From positions 1 through 7,375 of the forward strand of contig JASHUC010000309.1 of the NCBI GenBank assembly GCA_030040235.1: a DNA stretch of 7,375 nucleotides. Reading direction: 5' to 3'. The translations under genes were made by a program, and so were the position numbers. The DNA comes from Gammaproteobacteria bacterium (GTDB lineage: Bacteria > Pseudomonadota > Gammaproteobacteria > Steroidobacterales > Steroidobacteraceae). The notes under the pieces were generated by a model. That model was not told the DNA's origin and did not search any database. It saw only the letters and a program-made list of their open reading frames with translations. This document shows, in pieces, positions 1 to 7,375 of this stretch; position 1 is the stretch's first letter, and each line of letters opens with the position of its first letter.

Positions 1-363
1 CCGGGGGTCGAGTTCATCCAGGGTGATTTCCGCGAGGACGGGGTGCTGGGGGCGATCCTGGAGCGCGTCCCCGAGCACGGCGTGGATGTGGTCCTCTCGG
101 ACATGGCGCCTTCCTTGAGCGGGATCGACGCCGTCGACCACCCCCGCTCGATGCACCTCGCCGAGCTCGCGCTCGACCTGGCGGGTCAGGTCTTGAAGCC
201 GCGCGGAGGCGCCCTCATCAAGCTTTTCCAAGGCTCGGGCTTCCAGGAGCTCGTGGCCGATGCCCGGAGGCGGTTTGCGACGGTGAAGCTCCTGAAACCC
301 CAGGCCTCGCGCTCGCGCAGCGCCGAGGTCTACTTGCTGGCTAAGCACCTGCTGTTGGTGTAG
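1..363 (+). CDS. rlmE: 23S rRNA (uridine-2'-O-)-methyltransferase RlmE (FtsJ/RrmJ), C-terminal part
   Basis: The reading frame is open from the first base, so the gene is cut by the window edge; about 120 codons remain, and roughly 90 N-terminal residues are missing compared with the 209-residue E. coli enzyme. RlmE uses S-adenosylmethionine to methylate the 2'-OH of U2552 in the A loop of 23S rRNA on the assembling large subunit. Visible family motifs are VEFIQGDF near the start, SDMAPSLSG (catalytic Asp codon 100-102), LIKLFQG (catalytic Lys codon 220-222) and [12 protein letters not shown] (catalytic Glu codon 325-327). These match the K-D-K-E tetrad of the family; the first Lys lies outside the window. 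The gene ends in TAG at 361-363. rlmE directly upstream of ftsH is a common proteobacterial arrangement. Identification is by remembered similarity to E. coli RlmE, which is strong throughout. Confidence 0.96.
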   Translation, partial: PGVEFIQGDFREDGVLGAILERVPEHGVDVVLSDMAPSLSGIDAVDHPRSMHLAELALDLAGQVLKPRGGALIKLFQGSGFQELVADARRRFATVKLLKPQASRSRSAEVYLLAKHLLLV

Positions 364-418
364 GTTCGAGGAGTGGTTCTTGCAGAGCCGGGGAGTATCA
401 GGGGTGCTCTCGACGCTC

Positions 419-444
419 CGGGGGGCGGCGAGCACGCCACCCCG
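419..444 (+). other. GC-rich hairpin in the rlmE-ftsH gap
   Basis: Seen in sequence: 5' arm CGGGGGGCG (419-427), loop GCGAGCA (428-434), 3' arm CGCC-A-CCCCG (435-444). The arms form nine pairs with one bulged A at 439. The stem is followed by GAAAATTCCC, which is not a T-tract, so it does not look like a normal intrinsic terminator. It lies about 38 bases before the ftsH start. It could be a 3' end or stability element for rlmE mRNA, a 5'-leader structure of ftsH, or chance pairing in GC-rich DNA. Function is not known. Confidence 0.4.
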
Positions 445-470
445 AAAATTCCCGCTCGAGGGCGTGATTC

Positions 471-475
471 GAGGT
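471..475 (+). promoter_or_regulatory. Ribosome binding site of ftsH (supports the TTG start)
   Basis: GAGGT ends seven bases before TTG 483-485. The nearby ATG at 487-489 is in a different frame, and the next in-frame Met is about residue 26, inside the periplasmic part and past the first membrane segment. The Shine-Dalgarno match together with the conserved N-terminus therefore decides for TTG. Confidence 0.75.
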
Positions 476-482
476 CCCATCA

Positions 483-2402
<1,920 letters not shown>

Positions 2403-2433
2403 GCACTGTACGGGCCCCCTGGCGCCCGCGCCG

Positions 2434-3273
2434 ATGCCGCACGCCGAGGGTCCGCGGCAGTTGCGTTGCGCCGGCAGGACGCTCGATCTTTCCACACCCG
2501 CCGTGATGGGCGTGCTCAACGTGACGCCCGATTCGTTCTCCGACGGGGGCCGGTTTCTCGATGCGGATCGCGCTCTCGAGCACGCCGAGCGCATGCAGGA
2601 GGAGGGCGCCGCGATCATCGATGTCGGGGGCGAGTCCACCCGCCCCGGCGCAACCCCCGTTTCCACGCGCGAGGAGCTCGAGCGAGTCGTCCCGCTCATC
2701 GAGCGGCTGCGCGCGCGCCTCTCGGCCGTCATCTCCGTGGACACGAGCAAGCCGGAGGTGATGCGGGCCGCCGCACATGCCGGTGCAGGGCTCGTGAACG
2801 ACGTGCGTGCGCTCAGGGCTCCCGGCGCGCTCGAGGCGGCGGCCGCCACCGGCTGCGCGGTGTGTCTGGTGCACATGCAGGGGGAGCCTGCGACGATGCA
2901 GCGCGCCCCGCGCTATGCCGACGTTGTGAGCGAGGTCGGAGCGTTTCTCACCGCCCGGGCGCAGGCTTGCCTCGAGGCCGGGATCGCCGAGGACCGCATC
3001 GTCGTCGATCCCGGCTTCGGCTTCGGCAAGACCTTAGGCCATAATCTCGAGCTGCTGCGACGGCTGCGCGAGCTTTGCGCGGGCTTTCCGCTGATGGTGG
3101 GCCTGTCGCGCAAGTCGACGGTCGCCGCGCTCACGGGCCGCGCCCCGGGCGAGCGGCTCGCCGGGAGCGTGGCGCTGGCGACGATTGCCGCCCTGAACGG
3201 CGCGCAGATCGTTCGCGCGCACGATGTGGCCGCGACCGTCGATGCGGTGCGGGTTGCGGCGGCGCTGAGATGA
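2434..3273 (+). CDS. folP: Dihydropteroate synthase
   Basis: DHPS condenses p-aminobenzoate with hydroxymethyl-dihydropterin pyrophosphate to give dihydropteroate in cytoplasmic folate synthesis; it is the target of sulfonamides. The 279-residue product fits the single-domain TIM-barrel enzyme. Visible motifs are VMGVLNVTPDSFSDGG (Asn29), IIDVGGESTRPGA (61-73), SVDTSKPEV, VNDVRAL, DPGFGFGK (192-199), LSRKS (SRKS 225-228) and VRAHDV (260-265). The loop residues known from sulfonamide resistance (Phe35 of SFSDG, Pro71 of TRPG) have the sensitive-type identity. The start is uncertain: ATG 2434 has no Shine-Dalgarno, while in-frame TTG 2461 has GAGGG nine to ten bases upstream and would give an N-terminus (xRCAGRTLDLS) closer in length to E. 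coli FolP. The gene sits between ftsH and glmM, the usual gammaproteobacterial order. Confidence 0.96.
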   Translation: MPHAEGPRQLRCAGRTLDLSTPAVMGVLNVTPDSFSDGGRFLDADRALEHAERMQEEGAAIIDVGGESTRPGATPVSTREELERVVPLIERLRARLSAVISVDTSKPEVMRAAAHAGAGLVNDVRALRAPGALEAAAATGCAVCLVHMQGEPATMQRAPRYADVVSEVGAFLTARAQACLEAGIAEDRIVVDPGFGFGKTLGHNLELLRRLRELCAGFPLMVGLSRKSTVAALTGRAPGERLAGSVALATIAALNGAQIVRAHDVAATVDAVRVAAALR

Positions 3274-3301
3274 GATTGCGATCCGGACACCGAAGCGACA
3301 C

Positions 3302-4636
<1,335 letters not shown>

Positions 4637-4640
4637 CCAG

Positions 4641-5405
4641 ATGAAGCGCAAACCCATCGTCGCCGGAAACTGGAAGATGCACGGTTCGCGTGCCGAGAAC
4701 GCGAGCCTCATCGATGCCATAGCGGCGGAGTTTCCCTCCGAGCCGGCCGCCGAGTGCATCGTGTGTCCGCCCTTCGTGTACCTGTGGGAAACCGCGCGCC
4801 TGCTGCGGGAGGCCGAGGTCGCGGTCGCCCTCGGGGCGCAAGACGTGGGTGCCGAGGGGCAGGGCGCCTATACGGGGGAGGTCTCGGCGGCCATGCTCAA
4901 GGATGTCGGTTGCGGGTATGTCATCGTCGGACACTCCGAGCGGCGCACGCTGCACGGGGAGAGCGATCCGCTGGTCGCCCGCAAGTTTGCGGCGGCGCAG
5001 ATCCGGGGCCTCGTGCCGATCCTGTGCGTCGGAGAGCAGCTCTCCGAGCGCGAGGCAGGGCGTACCGAGGAGGTGGTTTCGCGCCAGCTCGATGCGGTGC
5101 TCAAGCTCTCGGGGGCCGAGAGCTTCGCGAGGGCCGCCATCGCCTACGAGCCGTGCTGGGCGATCGGCACCGGCCGTAACGCGACGCCCGAGCAGGCCGA
5201 AGAGGTCCACCGGTTCATTCGTGCCCGCATCGGCGAGCGAAATGCTAACATTGCCCCCGAGGTCCGTATTCTTTACGGCGGCAGCGTGAAGGTGGGAAAC
5301 GCCGGGGAGCTGTTCGCGCAGCCCGACGTCGACGGGGGTCTCATCGGCGGCGCCTCGCTGAAAGCCGACGAGTTCCTGGGAATCCTGGCGGCCGCAAGGC
5401 GCTGA
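4641..5405 (+). CDS. tpiA: Triosephosphate isomerase
   Basis: TpiA interconverts dihydroxyacetone phosphate and glyceraldehyde-3-phosphate in glycolysis and gluconeogenesis, as a cytoplasmic homodimer. The product has 254 residues (E. coli 255) and covers the full TIM barrel. Seen motifs: AGNWKMHGS with Asn10 and Lys12; VGHSERR with electrophile His98; AYEPCWAIGTG with catalytic base Glu170 and the flexible loop 6; LYGGSV phosphate-binding motif (211-216); IGGASLKADEF near the C-terminus. Cys replaces the more common Val in EPVWAIGTG, a mild variation. ATG 4641 lies four bases after the glmM stop and has no Shine-Dalgarno, so translational coupling to glmM is likely. A tpiA between glmM and secG is found in Pseudomonas and other gammaproteobacteria but not in E. 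coli. Confidence 0.98.
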   Translation: MKRKPIVAGNWKMHGSRAENASLIDAIAAEFPSEPAAECIVCPPFVYLWETARLLREAEVAVALGAQDVGAEGQGAYTGEVSAAMLKDVGCGYVIVGHSERRTLHGESDPLVARKFAAAQIRGLVPILCVGEQLSEREAGRTEEVVSRQLDAVLKLSGAESFARAAIAYEPCWAIGTGRNATPEQAEEVHRFIRARIGERNANIAPEVRILYGGSVKVGNAGELFAQPDVDGGLIGGASLKADEFLGILAAARR

Positions 5406-5423
5406 ACGCGCCCTCTCAATCAT

Positions 5424-5864
5424 ATGTTGCGAATGGCATTAACGTTTCTGCAGTTCTTCTGCGCGCTCGTCATCATCGCCCTCGTGCTCATCCAGCGTGG
5501 CAAGGGAGCGGAGGCGGGCGCGGGCTTCGGCGCCGGAGCCTCGGGCACGGTGTTCGGTGCGCGCGGTGCCGGCACGGCGCTGTCGCGCGCGACGGCCATT
5601 TTCGCCGCGCTGTTCATGCTCAACAGTCTCGCGCTCGGCTACGTGGGCTCGCATCAGACCTCCCAGCCGAAGACGATTCTCGATACGGCAGGTGAGAGCC
5701 CGGCAGCGCCTGCGGGCCCTGCGACACCGCTCATCCCGGCTCCCTCACCGGGTCCGCGAGCCAACTCCCAGAGCGGACCGGGTGCGGGCTCGGCTGCCCG
5801 CTCGCCCACGACGACGACCCCGCCGCCGTCCGCGCCGGCCGCTCCAGCGCCTGGACGGAAGTAA
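5424..5864 (+). CDS. secG: Preprotein translocase subunit SecG
   Basis: SecG is the small auxiliary membrane subunit of the SecYEG channel and assists SecA-driven export. The family core is plain: first membrane segment about 6-23, then VLIQRGKGAEAGAGFGAGASGTVFG (residues 21-45; compare LQQGKGADMGASFGAGAS in E. coli), then the second membrane segment about 56-74. After that comes a tail of about 70 residues, rich in Ala, Pro, Ser, Thr and Gly, with low complexity; total length is 146 against 110 in E. coli. The start could be ATG 5424 or in-frame ATG 5433 (three codons later); neither has a Shine-Dalgarno. The gene follows tpiA by 18 bases and precedes a tRNA-Leu gene by 7, a neighbourhood also known from E. 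coli (secG-leuU). Confidence 0.94.
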   Translation: MLRMALTFLQFFCALVIIALVLIQRGKGAEAGAGFGAGASGTVFGARGAGTALSRATAIFAALFMLNSLALGYVGSHQTSQPKTILDTAGESPAAPAGPATPLIPAPSPGPRANSQSGPGAGSAARSPTTTTPPPSAPAAPAPGRK

Positions 5865-5871
5865 TCAAAGA

Positions 5872-5956
5872 GCCCACGTGGTGGAATTGGTAGACACACT
5901 AGCTTGAGGGGCTAGCGCCGCAAGGTGTGGGAGTTCGAATCTCCCCGTGGGCACCA
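5872..5956 (+). tRNA. leuU: tRNA-Leu(GAG), with encoded CCA
   Basis: An 85-base class II tRNA. The acceptor stem GCCCACG (5872-5878) pairs with CGTGGGC (5946-5952), followed by discriminator A and CCA (5954-5956). The D arm is in GTGGAATTGGTAGACAC. The anticodon stem CTAGC (5899-5903) pairs with GCTAG (5911-5915) around the loop TTGAGGG; the anticodon GAG is at 5906-5908 and reads CUC/CUU leucine codons. The long variable arm (5916-5928) carries the GCAA-type loop typical of leucine tRNAs. The T stem GGGAG (5929-5933) pairs with CTCCC (5941-5945) around TTCGAAT. It begins seven bases after the secG stop with no terminator or promoter visible between them, so it is probably processed from the secG transcript. 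No attachment-site duplication or integrase is seen nearby. Confidence 0.98.
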
Positions 5957-6004
5957 GCGAGCTTCAGAGCACGCGGCAGTCAACGCAGCGCTTCCGGCCA
6001 AGCG

Positions 6005-6034
6005 ATGATAAACGTCGCGAGAGGCCGCTATAAT
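6005..6034 (+). promoter_or_regulatory. Candidate sigma-70 promoter of the nuo operon
   Basis: A perfect TATAAT lies at 6029-6034. A -35-like ATGATA (6005-6010; 4 of 6 matches to TTGACA) is 18 bases upstream. The expected transcription start, about seven bases after the -10 box, falls at or next to A6041, the first base of the nuoA ATG, implying a leaderless or nearly leaderless mRNA. The -10 is convincing in such GC-rich DNA; the -35 is weak. This is prediction from sequence only. Confidence 0.55.
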
Positions 6035-6040
6035 TGCGCG

Positions 6041-6409
6041 ATGCCTGCCGACTACTCGCCCGTGCTCGTCTTTTTGATCGTCGCTGCGGCCCTGGCCACG
6101 GTGATGCTCGTGCTCGGTACGGGGCTCGGGCGCTATTTCGCCCGCTTTCACGACGATCGCGACAAGCGCGCGCCTTACGAATGCGGCTTCGAGGCCTTCG
6201 AAGACACCCGCATGCGCTTCGATGTGCGCTACTACCTCGTGGCGATCCTGTTCATCGTCTTCGACCTCGAGATCGCATTTCTCTTCCCGTGGGCCGTCGC
6301 GCTCGGGAAGATCGGCGTGGCCGGACTCATCGCCATGGCGATCTTCCTCGCGATCCTCACCGTAGGCTTCATCTACGAATGGAAGAAGGGGGCACTGGAG
6401 TGGGACTAG
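6041..6409 (+). CDS. nuoA: NADH-quinone oxidoreductase subunit A
   Basis: NuoA is a small membrane subunit of complex I at the junction of the hydrophilic and membrane arms, near the quinone site. The 122-residue product has three membrane helices, at about 7-28, 63-85 and 88-110. It has the family loop [10 protein letters not shown] (Cys48) and the hallmark [26 protein letters not shown] (residues 59-84), including the acidic pair Asp75 and Glu77 within helix 2. The frame stays open upstream into the tRNA, so the start must be chosen. ATG 6041 gives the usual NuoA length and lies just after a TATAAT box; in-frame ATG 6005 would add 12 atypical residues and has no ribosome binding site. No Shine-Dalgarno stands at normal distance before 6041 (GAGG at 6021-6024 is 16 bases away). 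The gene ends in TAG inside the start region of nuoB. Confidence 0.95.
   Translation: MPADYSPVLVFLIVAAALATVMLVLGTGLGRYFARFHDDRDKRAPYECGFEAFEDTRMRFDVRYYLVAILFIVFDLEIAFLFPWAVALGKIGVAGLIAMAIFLAILTVGFIYEWKKGALEWD
6386..6392 (+). promoter_or_regulatory. Ribosome binding site of nuoB (decides the GTG start)
   Basis: AAGGGGG, within the end of nuoA, ends seven bases before GTG 6400-6402. It favours this GTG over the in-frame ATG at 6379, which lies upstream of the site and would add seven residues (MEEGGTG). Confidence 0.7.
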
Positions 6410-6891
6410 AGCCGGATGCTCCCGAGGGCCTCGCCCAGCGCGGATTCTTGACGACGCAGGTCGACCATCTCGTGAACTGGGCCCGCACCGGTTCGCTGTG
6501 GCCCATGACCTTCGGGCTGGCCTGCTGCGCGGTCGAGATGATGCACGCCGGGGCCTCGCGCTACGATCTCGACCGATTCGGCGTGGTGTTTCGTCCGAGC
6601 CCGCGCCAGTCCGATGTGATGATCGTGGCCGGGACGCTCGTCAACAAGATGGCGCCGGCGCTGCGCAAGGTGTACGACCAGATGGCCGAGCCGCGCTGGG
6701 TCATCTCGATGGGCTCGTGCGCGAACGGGGGCGGCTACTACCACTACTCCTACTCGGTGGTGCGTGGCTGCGACCGCATCGTGCCGGTCGATGTGTACGT
6801 CCCCGGCTGTCCGCCGACCGCCGAAGCGCTGGTGTACGGCATCATTCAGCTGCAGAAGAAGATCGAGCGCACGAGCACCATCGCGCGCTAG
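6400..6891 (+). CDS. nuoB: NADH-quinone oxidoreductase subunit B
   Basis: NuoB carries iron-sulfur cluster N2, the last electron carrier before quinone in complex I. The four cluster ligands are visible: tandem Cys42-Cys43 in [10 protein letters not shown], Cys107 in MGSCANGGG and Cys137 in [11 protein letters not shown]. The core is nearly invariant with other proteobacterial NuoB ([63 protein letters not shown]). With the GTG start the protein has 163 residues, about 20 fewer at the N-terminus than Xanthomonas NuoB (about 184); the missing part is the variable lead-in before the LVNWARTGS stretch. The start overlaps the nuoA stop by 10 bases in a different frame, so the two are likely translationally coupled. 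The end is TAG at 6889-6891. Confidence 0.97.
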   Translation: MGLEPDAPEGLAQRGFLTTQVDHLVNWARTGSLWPMTFGLACCAVEMMHAGASRYDLDRFGVVFRPSPRQSDVMIVAGTLVNKMAPALRKVYDQMAEPRWVISMGSCANGGGYYHYSYSVVRGCDRIVPVDVYVPGCPPTAEALVYGIIQLQKKIERTSTIAR

Positions 6892-6894
6892 GAG
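6890..6894 (+). promoter_or_regulatory. Probable ribosome binding site of nuoC
   Basis: AGGAG overlaps the nuoB stop codon and ends 12 bases before ATG 6907. The spacing is slightly long but it is the only good match; the next in-frame ATG (6916) would be farther still. Confidence 0.5.
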
Positions 6895-6906
6895 CCTGTC
6901 GGATCG

Positions 6907-7375
6907 ATGAGCAACATGACCGAGCGCATCGAGGCGCTTGCGCAGAAGGTGGACGCGCAGCTCGCGGGCGAGCTCAAGCGCGTGGCTGCGCTCGGCGACG
7001 AGCTCGCCTACGAGCTCGAGCCGGGATCGCTCCTCGCCGTGTGCACGCGGCTGCGCGATGCGAGCGACCTCAAGTTCGAGATGCTGATGGATCTCGCGGG
7101 TGTGGATTATCTGCACTACGGTCGTGACGAGTGGCAGACCGAAAGCGCGACGCGCTCGGGTTTCAGCCGCGGCAGGGTGGCGCGCGCCACGGCGCCCGAT
7201 CCCGCCATGCCTGGCCGCTTCGCCGTCGTCTACCAGCTGCTTTCCGTCACGCACAACGCCCGGGTCAGGCTGCGGGTGAAGTGTCCCGACACGCAGGAGC
7301 CGACCGTCGATTCGGTGAACGACATCTGGGCGAGCGCCAACTGGTTCGAGCGCGAGGCCTTCGACCTCTTCGGGA
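6907..7375 (+). CDS. nuoC: NADH-quinone oxidoreductase subunit C, N-terminal part
   Basis: This frame is open from ATG 6907 to the window edge, giving 156 complete codons; the C-terminus is missing. NuoC (30-kDa family) is a peripheral-arm subunit that supports the NuoB/NuoD quinone module. Identifying stretches are EMLMDLAGVDYLHYG (residues 58-72), RFAVVYQLLSVTHNARVRLRVK, and the family signature at the very end, DIWASANWFEREAFDLFG (WFERE at 146-150). Between residues 72 and 103 there is a hydrophilic insertion with DEWQT and GFSRG, which I recall from Xanthomonadales-type NuoC and which is absent from short NuoC versions. It is a stand-alone NuoC start rather than proof of non-fusion, since the boundary with nuoD is outside the window. 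It follows nuoB by 15 bases. Confidence 0.93.
   Translation, partial: MSNMTERIEALAQKVDAQLAGELKRVAALGDELAYELEPGSLLAVCTRLRDASDLKFEMLMDLAGVDYLHYGRDEWQTESATRSGFSRGRVARATAPDPAMPGRFAVVYQLLSVTHNARVRLRVKCPDTQEPTVDSVNDIWASANWFEREAFDLFG

Noticed and set aside
364..482. A heat-shock (sigma-32) or sigma-70 promoter for ftsH
   Set aside because: CCCCGAAAAT (440-449) and TTGCAG (380-385) are only loose matches and the spacing is wrong for either promoter type.
2434..3273. A sulfonamide-resistant (sul-type) dihydropteroate synthase
   Set aside because: The sequence is a chromosomal FolP in its usual context, and the SFSDG and TRPG loops have the sensitive-type residues.
5872..5956. tRNA gene as a possible integration site for a genomic island
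   Set aside because: No integrase, no repeated tRNA 3' end and no change in gene type follow; the next genes are nuoABC.
5989..6004. Hairpin CGCTT-CCGGCC-AAGCG after the tRNA as a terminator
   Set aside because: Only five pairs and no T-run follows; too weak to call.
6406..7254. A 282-codon open frame on the - strand across nuoB and nuoC
   Set aside because: It covers two well-identified + strand genes and has no recognisable domain.

Overview
The window is a high-GC, tightly packed stretch of bacterial chromosome made of housekeeping genes, all on the + strand. Protein similarity (recalled from known families, not searched) points to a gammaproteobacterium. The order rlmE-ftsH-folP-glmM-tpiA-secG-tRNA-Leu(GAG)-nuoABC, a separate nuoC rather than a nuoCD fusion, and a GFSRG-containing insertion in NuoC most resemble Xanthomonadales and relatives. 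The exact taxon cannot be settled from this window.

Layout. Positions 1-363 are the 3' end of rlmE (23S rRNA 2'-O-methyltransferase). A 119-bp gap with a GC-rich hairpin follows, then ftsH (483-2402, TTG start), the membrane AAA+ zinc protease. Next come folP (2434-3273, dihydropteroate synthase), glmM (3302-4636, phosphoglucosamine mutase), tpiA (4641-5405, triosephosphate isomerase) and secG (5424-5864, translocon subunit), with gaps of 4 to 31 bp that suggest one transcription unit. Seven bases after secG lies a complete tRNA-Leu(GAG) with encoded CCA (5872-5956). After an 84-bp gap with a perfect TATAAT just ahead of the start codon, the NADH dehydrogenase I operon begins: nuoA (6041-6409), nuoB (6400-6891, overlapping nuoA by 10 bp) and nuoC (6907 to the window edge).

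How the genes relate. The first block joins rRNA modification, membrane proteolysis, folate synthesis, amino-sugar synthesis for the cell wall, glycolysis and protein export. The shared logic is growth and envelope upkeep rather than one pathway. The nuo block encodes the quinone-side part of respiratory complex I.

I found no mobile element, CRISPR array, defence system, toxin-antitoxin pair or unknown gene. No previously undescribed system is visible. The points that merit a second look are small: a likely leaderless nuoA transcript, a leucine in place of the usual proline in the GlmM catalytic loop, a hairpin ahead of ftsH, and weak or absent Shine-Dalgarno sequences across the middle genes.
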